DNA from: CAZXCQ01 sp964639275 | GTDB lineage: Bacteria; Desulfobacterota; DSM-4660; Desulfatiglandales; Desulfatiglandaceae | NCBI GenBank assembly: GCA_964639275.1 | Contig: CAZXCQ010000004.1 | Location: 1 to 52,142, forward strand | Direction of reading: 5' to 3' | DNA length: 52,142 nt | In this document: positions 42,811 to 51,023 of the stretch, in pieces | How positions within the stretch are numbered: position 1 is the stretch's first letter | Layout: each line of letters begins with the position of its first letter | Translations under genes and position numbers: made by a program | Notes under the pieces: generated by a model | Databases searched by the model: none | What the model was told of the DNA's origin: nothing | What the model saw: the letters and a program-made list of their open reading frames with translations, nothing else

Positions 42811-43422
42811 CAACAGCTTACCGGCTATCTTCTTCATCTTTTCCCTGATTCTGCTCTTTAGCTGATAGACGTTATTTCCAGTCGTATTCAATATACTCGC
42901 AATCTTGGCCGCAGAAAGTTCACGGCCATAATGAAGCTCCACAAATAGCCGTTCCCTTGAAGAAAGAGACCGCTTAATCTCCTCAAAAATCTGTTTTTCC
43001 TCTTGGGCCTCTAAGACTTCATCGGGCAGTGAGTTTCCGTTCCCTGTGGTCTCTCTTATAGATTTCTCTTCATCTGTTGCCCCGTTTATTGAGGGATCTC
43101 CTCGTTGCTTTCTCAGAAAATCGATTGTCACCCTGGCGGCAATTAAGTGAAGCCAGCTGGAGAGCTTGCATTTCCACTGGAATTGCCTCAGTTTCTTGTA
43201 ATTATCTTCGATAATTGAAAGAAACACGGTATTAAAAAGGTCTGGAACGACTTGATCCGTTGGAGAAAAAGCGTATTTGTTCAGGGTTTGAACAATGGCA
43301 TGCGTAATGATGGGGTTGTATCTTTCAACAAAGGCATCCCAGGCCTTCTTGTCTTTTGCCAAACATCGTGCCAGGAGTTTTCTTTCCTCCGGAAATGTCG
43401 GTGCCTGCCGCTTTCTGTCCAT
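42808..43422 (-). CDS. ECF-type RNA polymerase sigma factor
   Basis: 204 residues. The sigma-2 region is about 25-110 (KAWDAFVERYNPII, DLFNTVFLSII, KLSSWLHLIAARVTIDFLRKQ) and sigma-4 about 145-200 (LSSRERLFVELHYGRELSAAKIASILNTTGNNVYQLKSRIREKM). A variable linker lies between. There is no sigma-1 or sigma-3. It starts at ATG 43422 after AAGGGGG. The next gene is its anti-sigma factor. It is the natural candidate to read the six TAAGAA-N14-CGTCTTAT sites nearby. Confidence 0.88.
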   Translation of the reverse strand: MDRKRQAPTFPEERKLLARCLAKDKKAWDAFVERYNPIITHAIVQTLNKYAFSPTDQVVPDLFNTVFLSIIEDNYKKLRQFQWKCKLSSWLHLIAARVTIDFLRKQRGDPSINGATDEEKSIRETTGNGNSLPDEVLEAQEEKQIFEEIKRSLSSRERLFVELHYGRELSAAKIASILNTTGNNVYQLKSRIREKMKKIAGKLL

Positions 43423-43676
43423 ATCCCCCTTATTCTCCCCTGTGACACAAAAATAGGCAGTTCTTCTTGGCGACAGCATGGGTCAAATTGTGATGCAGGG
43501 CTGGTTGGCTGTCTCCAAGTTGTTCAGCCCGATTTCGGGTAAGGTGGATATCTGCTGACCTGGGAATATTCTTAAAAGGCTCAAAGGGGAGCAATGCTAT
43601 TCATCCATAGGCGCCATTATGAACCAGCGCCACAAAAGGGTATGTGCGGTTTCAGATTTGATGACCGATGTTGATG

Positions 43677-44351
43677 CTAGAATTCGTAACTCACCCCTAA
43701 GATGATTCCTGAAAGGGTGTCCTTTGCAAGACCTGGCCAATCGAGGAATTGATATTTGTAGCTTAAATTGATGGAGAGCTTCTGGAACGGGGAATAAGCA
43801 AACCCTGCCTCACCCGAATATCCGATGATATCGTAATCGGGTGGGTTGGGCCAGGCAGGAGACTTGTATTCTCCCTTCATTGGCAGAAAGAAGCCATTTG
43901 CATAAAAGGTGATATCTACCACGTCAATCGGGAGGGGATAATTGAAGGACAGGCCGAGTGCCAGCCCGTATGCGCTGTGGCTGCGCTCGGTATTGTCGCT
44001 GCCCCTGAGGTACTTAAACCCGCCGACCACGCCGAGCCTTGGATGCACCATATAGCCGAAAATCAGGTCCAGCTCGTGCCTCGACCATTTGTAAGTGGAG
44101 AATTTATAGTCCGATACCGACGTCATATATGACATGCCCCCAAAGAAATCCCCGTACGATAACTTGAAATTGGGGCCAAGCAGAAATGTGGGATCGCTCG
44201 TCTCATCGCCGCCGGCCTTTATTTCCCACCAGTTGCACCAGGTCCTCAGTCCAAGGTTGAATTTCACCTTTGTTTCTTCAGCCTTTGTAGGTGAGGCCAA
44301 AAACAGCATTGCCAGATAGATTAAGCCAAGGGTACTGATCCACTTTTTCAT
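43677..44351 (-). CDS. outer-membrane beta-barrel protein
   Basis: 224 residues. Signal peptide about 1-24 (MLFLASPTKAEE), then alternating aromatic/polar strands (NLGLRTWCNWWEIK, FKLSYGDFFGGMSYMT, RHELDLIFGYMVHPRLGVVGGFKYLRG), ending in a beta-strand with C-terminal Phe (SGIILGVSYEF), a common outer-membrane insertion signal. It is 57 bases after the caspase gene and lies upstream of the sigma factor gene on the same strand. It may be the sensed or exported partner of the sigma/anti-sigma system. GGAGGTG precedes the ATG. Confidence 0.75.
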   Translation of the reverse strand: MKKWISTLGLIYLAMLFLASPTKAEETKVKFNLGLRTWCNWWEIKAGGDETSDPTFLLGPNFKLSYGDFFGGMSYMTSVSDYKFSTYKWSRHELDLIFGYMVHPRLGVVGGFKYLRGSDNTERSHSAYGLALGLSFNYPLPIDVVDITFYANGFFLPMKGEYKSPAWPNPPDYDIIGYSGEAGFAYSPFQKLSINLSYKYQFLDWPGLAKDTLSGIILGVSYEF

Positions 44352-44408
44352 GTCGTCACCTCCAGATCATCTTCCTGCTCACAGGTAAGAGGTTTGTCCT
44401 GGTTTACC

Positions 44409-45422
44409 CTAGAAACTTGGCAGTGGAATGATTGCTTTCCTATCTTTTTTGCTACCTCTTTTCAGTTTCTCCCTCCATTCTTCAATATTGGCCCTCGCGG
44501 AATCTGCAATTCGGGTATCCTTTTTGTCTAATACAAAGACAAAATCCCCTTTACTGAGATAGGGATGGCGTATTTTTCCGAACTGGGGGTGCTGGGCACC
44601 GTTGGTATAGTTAATAACGTTGTCCTGGAGAAAGGAGCCCAGTTCGCTTCCCGTAACATAACCGTCTCGATTCAGGTCACCCTCTCCGGAGATCCCGGCA
44701 ACCAGGAGCTGAAAAAAGACACTCTGATCCGGGACCTCCTCGTCAGCGCTTCCCGATGTAATAAACTGGCGGACGGGTTTCCCTATCTTATAGGAGATAT
44801 TTTTGGGCATCGCACGATAAAGGGAAAAGATTGAACCGGAAAAACAGCTATCAAAGATAAACAGGGCGTGCCTTGCCTGTATCCGCTTTGCAAATACCTC
44901 GATCTGTTCCATATCAATGGCCTTTTGCAGAAAACCCCTGAAGTCCTTATCGGGATTTGGCGCATCAACCGGGACTATGTATCCCATCTCGCCCCCGTAT
45001 GACTGTTTTGCGGTGTAACCGTGCCCTGAAAAGTAGAACAGGAGTCTATTGTCCGGGTTTAGGCCGTAGCGGTTTATAAAATCGGAGAATGAGTCAAGCA
45101 GTTGGTCACGAGTGGGATCTTCCACCACAACCACATAGAACCCTTGCCTTATCAAGACCTCACCCAGCTCGGCAATGTCCTGTTTGACTCCCTCCAGTTT
45201 GTGCCAACCATTTGTGTAATTGCTGACGCCGATAACCAGGGCATAGCTTCCTTTGTATAGATCGATTTCTTGGCCGGAGGAATCCTTGATCCTGATCGAA
45301 TCAAATCCCCGTTTTTCCTCTGAGGCGTAAGCAAATGCTATAGAACAAATTAAGGACATACACAGAAGAAAGGGTATCGTCATATATCTATTTCTCAAAC
45401 CAAATCTATAAAATGTTTCCAT
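44409..45422 (-). CDS. secreted caspase-like protease (peptidase C14) with EF-hand loop
   Basis: 337 residues. A hydrophobic N-terminal segment (about 14-33, FLLCMSLICSIAFAYA) suggests export. The C14 fold has the dyad His134 in FYFSGHGY and Cys193 in FIFDSCFSG. After it, residues 249-260 (DLNRDGYVTGSE) form a complete EF-hand-type calcium loop. The basic tail has KKDRKA. It is the first gene of a minus-strand run that continues with the barrel protein, sigma factor and anti-sigma. GGAGG precedes the ATG. A hairpin leader with a terminator lies upstream (45510-45665). Confidence 0.85.
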   Translation of the reverse strand: METFYRFGLRNRYMTIPFLLCMSLICSIAFAYASEEKRGFDSIRIKDSSGQEIDLYKGSYALVIGVSNYTNGWHKLEGVKQDIAELGEVLIRQGFYVVVVEDPTRDQLLDSFSDFINRYGLNPDNRLLFYFSGHGYTAKQSYGGEMGYIVPVDAPNPDKDFRGFLQKAIDMEQIEVFAKRIQARHALFIFDSCFSGSIFSLYRAMPKNISYKIGKPVRQFITSGSADEEVPDQSVFFQLLVAGISGEGDLNRDGYVTGSELGSFLQDNVINYTNGAQHPQFGKIRHPYLSKGDFVFVLDKKDTRIADSARANIEEWREKLKRGSKKDRKAIIPLPSF

Positions 45423-45509
45423 TTTGGCCTCCCTAAATCATACTCGGTTGAAAGGAGCAAAGGTGGCGCATTTTAGGAGCCTTTTCGATATCACTCCCAA
45501 ATTTATGGA

Positions 45510-45665
45510 CAAAAAAGCGCCTCCGGGTACATTTAGCCGGAGGCGCTTTTCAATACGCCGTCTGCATTCGGGCGATTAGAGCTTTTCGGCCTTGGGGTCA
45601 TAACGTTACTCCCCAGCCTTCTTGCAGGTTTCAGTTTCCGGTTTCGAATTACTTAAGATGTCAAA
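45510..45665 (-). ncRNA. candidate structured leader RNA upstream of the caspase gene
   Basis: Read on the minus strand, a stem-rich stretch (hairpins 45618-45588 with GGGG/CCCC and 45574-45556) is followed by a strong terminator (45550-45513), and the caspase ATG is 90 bases further. This is the layout of a transcription attenuator or riboswitch. A weak promoter-like TTGACT-N17-GATTTT lies at 45691-45663. It matches no riboswitch family I know. It could equally be a small RNA. Confidence 0.4.
45513..45550 (-). terminator. intrinsic terminator hairpin
   Basis: AAAAGCGCCTCCGG and CCGGAGGCGCTTTT form a perfect 14-bp stem with a 10-base loop. On the minus strand it is followed by a TTTTTT run, and on the plus strand only by TTTT, so it fits minus-strand termination best. 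Confidence 0.75.
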
Positions 45666-45875
45666 ATCGTTTAATTTCTAGCAAAAGTCAAGAAATTATT
45701 CCCTCAAAATAGAAAAGTGAAAAGGGGACCTTATATCTGATTAAACTTAATGACCTGGATCAAAAAGGAAAAGGGCATTTATGTGCCCAGACAACCGAGA
45801 CTCGATGCCCTCGGCGCTTTGCACCATGTGATGGGCCGAGGCACTGAAAAATGGTGAAATTCAGGAGCAAGCATG

Positions 45876-45896
45876 CCCGGGAGGATTTCTCCCGGG
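45876..45896. repeat. 8-bp-stem hairpin
   Basis: CCCGGGAG-GATTT-CTCCCGGG. A stable hairpin without a T-run, upstream of the RHH antitoxin gene; role unknown. Confidence 0.4.
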
Positions 45897-46107
45897 TGGA
45901 AGAACCACGCTCAAGTTGAGAATCTGGAGGCTCTTGGCGGGTTTGCCTGGACGGAAGATTCGGCAATTTTGGGAAATGTCAAAAGGCATTGGCAGGACGA
46001 AGAAAGACAAAAAGTCAAATCCCGCTTCGAGGAAGCTCTTTTTGACAATCACTAAAATATGTGTCATTCTAATATATATCATTGTTTGTGAAATTGGAGG
46101 CAATGCC

Positions 46108-46374
46108 ATGGAAAAGCTAAAAAAGGTCCCCATCCAGATCTATCTGGAACCAGAACAGGATAAAATCATTGCTTTTTTGGCAGAAAAAGACGGTAAATCC
46201 AAGGCGGCCATCATCCGGTTGTGTATCTCAAGGTATCTGGACAGTCTTCCGCACGAAGAAGATCCTGCACTGGGCAATATGAAGCTGGGGGCTTCGGGCC
46301 GGAAGGATATCGCCGAAAATCACGATGATTACCTGATATCGGTTACAAGGAATGCCGGAAACGATGAAGGATAA
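46108..46374 (+). CDS. ribbon-helix-helix-type antitoxin (VapB-like)
   Basis: 88 residues. The N-terminal part (KVPIQIYLEPEQDKIIAFLA and KSKAAIIRLCISRYLDSL) has the strand-helix-helix pattern of RHH DNA-binding antitoxins, followed by an acidic flexible tail. GGAGG is seven bases before ATG 46108; the longer upstream frame is not supported. The toxin start at 46364 overlaps its 3' end by 11 bases. Confidence 0.78.
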   Translation: MEKLKKVPIQIYLEPEQDKIIAFLAEKDGKSKAAIIRLCISRYLDSLPHEEDPALGNMKLGASGRKDIAENHDDYLISVTRNAGNDEG

Positions 46375-46786
46375 CACCATATTTGTGGACACCGGGGCAT
46401 GGTTTGCCCTAGCGGACGAATCCGATCAGTATCACAACCAGGCCATTGATACTTATCCAGGGCTGTTTAGAGATAACTATCGTCTGAAAACAACAAACCT
46501 TGTCATTGCCGAGACCTACATCCTGATACGCCGCGCCATCGGTCATCAACCGGCCGTGACGTTTCTGGAAAATATCGCTGCAAGCCCGCGAGTCGGTAAG
46601 ATTTACTCTGATCAGATCTTAGAGACGAACGCCGAAGAAATTCTATGGAAATACCAGGATCAGGACTTCAGCTATACCGATGCAGTCAGTTTTGCGGCCA
46701 TGAAGCGATTCGGAATTCAACTGGCCTTCTCCTTTGACCGGCATTTCGTGACAGCAGGATTTAAGATCATCCCACAGCGTCCTTGA
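46364..46786 (+). CDS. PIN-domain toxin (VapC-like ribonuclease)
   Basis: 140 residues. The acidic PIN residues are Asp in IFVDTGAWFAL, Glu in NLVIAETYIL, Asp in YTDAVSFAAM and Asp in FSFDRHF, which bind Mg2+ for RNA cleavage. An upstream ATG at 46352 exists but its Shine-Dalgarno would be too close; 46364 starts the domain as in relatives. It overlaps the antitoxin by 11 bases. The gene appears intact. Confidence 0.82.
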   Translation: MKDNTIFVDTGAWFALADESDQYHNQAIDTYPGLFRDNYRLKTTNLVIAETYILIRRAIGHQPAVTFLENIAASPRVGKIYSDQILETNAEEILWKYQDQDFSYTDAVSFAAMKRFGIQLAFSFDRHFVTAGFKIIPQRP

Positions 46787-46838
46787 GGCTCAAATGGGCA
46801 AGGGGGAGGAGCGCTGTCACTTGGAGACTTCTATCCGG

Positions 46839-48404
46839 TTATGCCCTCATCCTATCAGCGGGTCTCTGGGTGCGAGCCCTAAGTACTGTCTTGCGTATTT
46901 TTCCGAGGGCAGTGCGGGGAAGGTCCTGGACAAAAAATACCTTTTTGGGCCACTTAAAACGGGCCAGGCGGGTGTCACAAAAGGCAATGACATTGTCGGG
47001 GTTCAGGTCGGCGCCGGGTTTCGGTATCACAAATGCATGACCCACCTCCCCCCACCGGTCATCCGGAACACCCACGACCGCAACATCCTCGATGTGGGGA
47101 TGGTTTCTCAGAACCCGTTCGATTTCTGCCGGGTACACATTCTCACCGCCTGATATGTACATATCTCTGGCCCGGTCAATAAGGTAAAAGTACCCGTCTT
47201 CGTCCATCCGGGCCATGTCCCCGGTATGAAGCCACCCCTCACGGATGGTCTCTCTGGTCTTCTCCGGATCCTGCCAGTATTCGTTCATCATGATCGATCC
47301 GCGCACCACCACCTCACCGATCTCCCCGCGCCTGCACGGCCGGTCTTCCCGGTCCACAATCCGCACCTCGGCATGAAACACAGGCCGGCCTACCGACCCG
47401 GGCTTGAGAATCAGGTCTTCCTCGGAGCCCCACAGAAGGATGGATGTCTCGGTTTGTCCCATGATCTGACGTAGCGAGAATCCGGCCTCTCTGAATTGCG
47501 CCAGGAGTTCGGGGGTGGATTTCTCCCCCCCGATGGCACAGACCTTCAAAGAGGAAAACGCTGCCCTTTTCTCCGGTTCGACACGAACCAGGGCCTTATA
47601 AACAGTGGGCACACCCAGAAATTTGGTGACCTGATACTCCTCGATATCGTCGCAGACCCTGGGCGGATCAAACCGGGGATGGATGATCATGGTTGCCCCT
47701 TTGAAGAGGATGGGTGAGGCCTGGATAAATAGCCCGCCCGAGTGAAAAAGGGGCAGAACGATCAGCATCACATCATCGAAATGAAGCTTAAAAAAGATGT
47801 CGGCATTGAGGCAGTTGAAAAAGGTCTTCCGGTGGGAAAGCACGGAACCCTTTGGCAGACCGGTCGTACCCGAAGTATACATGATCACATGGGGTTCCTC
47901 GGGGTTGAAAGCCGTCATAGATTCTGTGTCAAAAGGGGCCTTCCCTTTGCAGGCCTCCGACCCGGTCTGATAATCCATCACCTCCCGGAAAAGGGGGCAT
48001 TGGGAAATGCTGGCCAGGCGCACCCGGGGCCCCCCTTTGATGGGGCTAAGACCCAGGACCGTCTCGGCATATTCGTTTTCAAAGACAAAGAGTCCGGGGC
48101 TGGAGTGGGTGAGGGTATAATCAAGCTCCGGGGCCGCCAGCCTGAAGTTGACCGGGACAAATATCGCGCCCAGCCGCGAACACGCCAGATAGAGTTCGAT
48201 AAATTCCGGGCAGTTTTTTGACATCACGGCCACCCGGTCTCCTTTTTCGATTCCCAGGGACTGGAGCCAGCAAGCCGCCTGGTTGACCCTCTGATGGAGT
48301 CCGAGATAGGTGATGCGGATGCCTTCGAATATGATGGCGGTCTTTTGCGGATACAGTTCACTCCAGCGCTGGACCCACCAGGCTATGTTCATCGACTTGA
48401 ACAT
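46839..48404 (-). CDS. acyl-CoA synthetase (AMP-forming)
   Basis: 521 residues. A3 is MYTSGTTGLPKG, A5 is MGQTETS, A7 is GWLHTGDMARMDEDGYFYL, A8 is DRARDMYISGGENVYP, and the A10 lysine is in TALGKIRK. It activates a carboxylic acid to its CoA thioester; specificity not readable. ATG 48404 (MFKSMNIAWW) is preferred; the longer frame runs through a palindromic repeat. It lies downstream of the TRAP transporter and V4R genes on the same strand, consistent with activating the acid the transporter brings in. It converges with the PIN toxin gene. Confidence 0.9.
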   Translation of the reverse strand: MFKSMNIAWWVQRWSELYPQKTAIIFEGIRITYLGLHQRVNQAACWLQSLGIEKGDRVAVMSKNCPEFIELYLACSRLGAIFVPVNFRLAAPELDYTLTHSSPGLFVFENEYAETVLGLSPIKGGPRVRLASISQCPLFREVMDYQTGSEACKGKAPFDTESMTAFNPEEPHVIMYTSGTTGLPKGSVLSHRKTFFNCLNADIFFKLHFDDVMLIVLPLFHSGGLFIQASPILFKGATMIIHPRFDPPRVCDDIEEYQVTKFLGVPTVYKALVRVEPEKRAAFSSLKVCAIGGEKSTPELLAQFREAGFSLRQIMGQTETSILLWGSEEDLILKPGSVGRPVFHAEVRIVDREDRPCRRGEIGEVVVRGSIMMNEYWQDPEKTRETIREGWLHTGDMARMDEDGYFYLIDRARDMYISGGENVYPAEIERVLRNHPHIEDVAVVGVPDDRWGEVGHAFVIPKPGADLNPDNVIAFCDTRLARFKWPKKVFFVQDLPRTALGKIRKTVLRARTQRPADRMRA

Positions 48405-48429
48405 GTCCTGTCCCTTAAATACATAGCAA

Positions 48430-48515
48430 CACTTTAGCCGTTTGAAACCCGGGCAATGGGGATTCGGAATCCCCATTGCCCGGGTTTCAAAAAGCAAAAA
48501 TGCCACTGCATGCGT
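48430..48515. repeat. GGTTCGGA-family palindromic repeat
   Basis: TTTGAAACCCGGGCAATGGGG, ATTCGGAAT, then CCCCATTGCCCGGGTTTCAAA form one near-perfect palindrome of about 50 bases between the V4R and ligase genes. It is the most symmetric copy of the family. Confidence 0.75.
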
Positions 48516-48558
48516 AACATTTGAAAACCCAGAAGGTTAATGGATTCTGGTCCCGCCT

Positions 48559-49065
48559 CTATCCTTTAACAACAAACAAACACCGCTCATCCCCCTTTGC
48601 GAGACATTCTGTTTCAGCCGAGGTGCAATCTTTGTCAAACAAGACGGAGGCCATACCGGCAAGGACCCCCCGGGTCAGGTGGCACACACCTCCATCCGAT
48701 CTTCCATAGGCCGCAGCAAAAGGCGAATGGGTCACCGAGACCTGCAGAATCCTCTTCTCTAAATCGAAACGTTCAAGCATAAAGCGGCCCCATCCGATCT
48801 GACTCCCCATATGCATCATAAAGGCGATAATTTCATTGTCGGAGAAATTAAGAAGTTCCTTATACCTTTTTGCCGACAGACGACCGCCTGCGAATCCACC
48901 TTCAAAAAATGCCCTGTCTGAATCCTGGCCACAATTTCTGAGGATCGCCCTTTGAAATTGGGCGATTGTCTCAGGACGTATCAATAGATATCGAACCCCT
49001 TTATAGCTCAGGGCCCCGGAAGAGGGGTCATAGGTCAGTTCGTCCAGAATTGGGTTTTTTGACAT
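48559..49065 (-). CDS. V4R (4-vinyl reductase-type) domain protein
   Basis: 168 residues. The C-terminal half shows the V4R pattern (SQIGWGRFMLERFDLEKRILQVSVTHSPFA, GVLAGMASVLF, TECLAKGDERCLFVV) with conserved cysteines near the end. V4R domains bind small aromatic or hydrocarbon ligands or metals. It may be a small-molecule sensor or regulator of the adjacent transporter. ATG 49065 is chosen over an upstream TTG. It sits between the TRAP large permease and the acyl-CoA ligase. Confidence 0.8.
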   Translation of the reverse strand: MSKNPILDELTYDPSSGALSYKGVRYLLIRPETIAQFQRAILRNCGQDSDRAFFEGGFAGGRLSAKRYKELLNFSDNEIIAFMMHMGSQIGWGRFMLERFDLEKRILQVSVTHSPFAAAYGRSDGGVCHLTRGVLAGMASVLFDKDCTSAETECLAKGDERCLFVVKG

Positions 49066-49119
49066 CTCCGGTCTCTTTTCTTCTCCTTTGGGGACAGACA
49101 CCAAAACCCCGTTTCCTGA

Positions 49120-50430
49120 TCACATTAGTCCCGGCAGCCAGAGCACCAGAGCCGGAAAGGTCATGATGGCCGCCATCGCAACCAGGTCACAGGCGAGAAA
49201 GGGCAAGGCGGCCTTGTAGATATCAGCCATGGTGGTGTCCTTGGGGGCCACACTCTTCATGACAAAGAGGACCAGCCCGAAGGGCGGCGATGTGGTGGCC
49301 ATTTCCATGTTTAGCAGCATGACGGTTCCAAACCAGAGCGGAGAATAGTTCAGCGCCTCAATGATCGGGAAATAGATAGGTATGGTAAGCATCATGATGG
49401 TCAAGGGTTCCATAAAGGTGCCGAGCATGAGCAAGATTATCTGCATCGCGATTATGACGAAGAGCGGTGGGAGCGGGAGGCTGGCAGCCAGTTCCACCAG
49501 TCCGGTCGAAGCCCCGGTAAAGGCCAGGATCTGGGAAAAGGCGGTTGATCCCGTGAGGATCATAAACATCATTACGGTCACCCTCAGGGTGCCTTCAACC
49601 GCCTTTCGGGTCACCGCCCAATTGAGTCGCCCATAGGCACCGGCCAGGATGAAGCAGCCGATCGTCCCGGCCGCAGCCGACTCGGTGGGTGTGGCAATCC
49701 CCAAAAAGATCAACCCCACCACCAGAAAGACGATTGCAGCCATTGGGAAGACGTAGATCAGGGTCCGCCGGATCTTGCGGAGGAACGGGACACGCGGTGG
49801 AGAATATTTTGGGGCAAGGTGAGGCTGTAAGTGGCAGCGAATAACGATATAGCCCGCATAGAGCAGGCCCATGACACAGCCCGGAATCACAATGGCCACC
49901 AGGAATTTTCCGACCGAAAACTCCCCCAGGGCGGCCAGCAACACCCCCAGGGCAGAAGGGGGAATCATAATGGCGAGTCCGCCGGAACCCAGAATCGGTC
50001 CCAGGCTCATGGGTTTGGAATAGCCCTTCTTCTCCATCTCCGGGACCAGCGTGGATCCGAGCATCGCTGCCCCGGCCATCGCCGACCCGGTCAGGGTGGC
50101 GAACAGGGTCCCTCCACCCACTGCCAGGAGGCTGAGCCGCCCCGGTACGCGGCCGAGCCACGAATCCAGCACCTCCATCTGCTGCGTGGCAATACCGGAG
50201 CGGAACATAATCTCGCCCATCAGGACAAAGAGGGGGACGGGTAAGAGGGCAAAACTGGTCACAGACTCATAGATCGATAGAATCAGTTGAGTCAGACCGG
50301 CGGCACCGTTCCAGAATATATAGACACCAAATATGTTGATGGTCAGAAAGGCGAAGGCCACCGGCACACCCACGCCCATCAGAAAGATAAGGGCAAGAAA
50401 GATGACGATCAGAATCCCCCACCACTCCAT
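49120..50430 (-). CDS. dctM: TRAP transporter large permease (DctM)
   Basis: 436 residues with about 12 hydrophobic segments and typical DctM signatures (LFATLTGSAMAGAAMLGSTLVPEM, ILGSGGLAIMIPPS, AATPTESAAAGTIG-like). It imports an organic acid with Na+ or H+ together with the small permease and binding protein. It begins 6 bases after the small permease stop, so they are cotranscribed. Substrate not readable. Confidence 0.93.
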   Translation of the reverse strand: MEWWGILIVIFLALIFLMGVGVPVAFAFLTINIFGVYIFWNGAAGLTQLILSIYESVTSFALLPVPLFVLMGEIMFRSGIATQQMEVLDSWLGRVPGRLSLLAVGGGTLFATLTGSAMAGAAMLGSTLVPEMEKKGYSKPMSLGPILGSGGLAIMIPPSALGVLLAALGEFSVGKFLVAIVIPGCVMGLLYAGYIVIRCHLQPHLAPKYSPPRVPFLRKIRRTLIYVFPMAAIVFLVVGLIFLGIATPTESAAAGTIGCFILAGAYGRLNWAVTRKAVEGTLRVTVMMFMILTGSTAFSQILAFTGASTGLVELAASLPLPPLFVIIAMQIILLMLGTFMEPLTIMMLTIPIYFPIIEALNYSPLWFGTVMLLNMEMATTSPPFGLVLFVMKSVAPKDTTMADIYKAALPFLACDLVAMAAIMTFPALVLWLPGLM

Positions 50431-50436
50431 AGGCGA

Positions 50437-50958
50437 CTAGCCCCCCTCTTTCCCCTCTGGTTGATCTTGGCGAAGCAGCAGGATGTGATCGATCATCAGC
50501 CTGAAGAAGCGCAAACCCAGAAATATCGACCCCAGGGGGATGGCCGCCAGAACGACCCCGGTGGGAAATTCCAGAACGGTCGGTTTGTAGATGCCCCGCA
50601 CCAGGTGATCACAGGTTACAAACACACCAAAGATCGTCAGGACGAGACTTACGAGCAACCCCAATGCAGAACTAAAGACGCTGCACCGGGCCTGCCAGCG
50701 CTCGCTCATAAGGTTGACAATCACGTCGACACGCACGTGACCGTCTTGCCGCAAAAGCCAGGCTGCCCCGAGAAACGTGACATAGAGCAAGGCATACTCG
50801 GTCAATTCAACGACCCAGATGAGCGGGCGGTTCAAGAAATAACGCATGATGATCTCTAGACAGACCGAAAAGATAATGAGACACAGGACCACAAATGCCA
50901 CATAGGCCAGCAGGTTCTCTCCTTTTTCGGCCAGGCGGTTTAGATGCCTTAGGTCCAT
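50437..50958 (-). CDS. dctQ: TRAP transporter small permease (DctQ)
   Basis: 173 residues with four membrane segments and the conserved DctQ pattern WVVELTEYALLYVTFLGAAW near residue 40. It joins the large permease. The upstream gap (50959-51023) to the binding protein gene contains a GC-rich hairpin. The start has only a weak ribosome site. Confidence 0.9.
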   Translation of the reverse strand: MDLRHLNRLAEKGENLLAYVAFVVLCLIIFSVCLEIIMRYFLNRPLIWVVELTEYALLYVTFLGAAWLLRQDGHVRVDVIVNLMSERWQARCSVFSSALGLLVSLVLTIFGVFVTCDHLVRGIYKPTVLEFPTGVVLAAIPLGSIFLGLRFFRLMIDHILLLRQDQPEGKEGG

Positions 50959-50972
50959 GTTGACACCGAAAA

Positions 50973-51001
50973 CGCGCCGCCCGGGATGTTTGGGCGGCGC
51001 G
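50973..51001 (-). terminator. GC-rich hairpin between dctP and dctQ
   Basis: CGCGCCGCCC-GGGATGTTT-GGGCGGCGCG forms a 10-bp stem. It lacks a T-run, so it is more likely to stabilise the dctP message or attenuate transcription into the permease genes, giving excess binding protein. Confidence 0.5.
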
Positions 51002-51023
51002 GGTGATAGGCTGAAGACAACTG

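Larger units (their letters stand above)
45423..46107. other. intergenic region with structured leader and hairpins
   Basis: Holds the terminator-like stem at 45513-45550, hairpins at 45556-45574 and 45588-45618, a CCTCGG/CCGAGG stem (about 45798-45837) and the stem CCCGGGAG/CTCCCGGG (45876-45896). No coding frame here is convincing; the vapB-like ATG is at 46108. Confidence 0.55.

Noticed and set aside
45510..45665. known riboswitch class (c-di-GMP, ZTP, cobalamin, SAM, fluoride)
   Set aside because: I could not find the conserved core of any of these; only the structured leader plus terminator is supported.
45916..46107. long N-terminal extension of the RHH antitoxin
   Set aside because: The extension has no ribosome site, runs through an intergenic hairpin area, and the ATG at 46108 has a good GGAGG.
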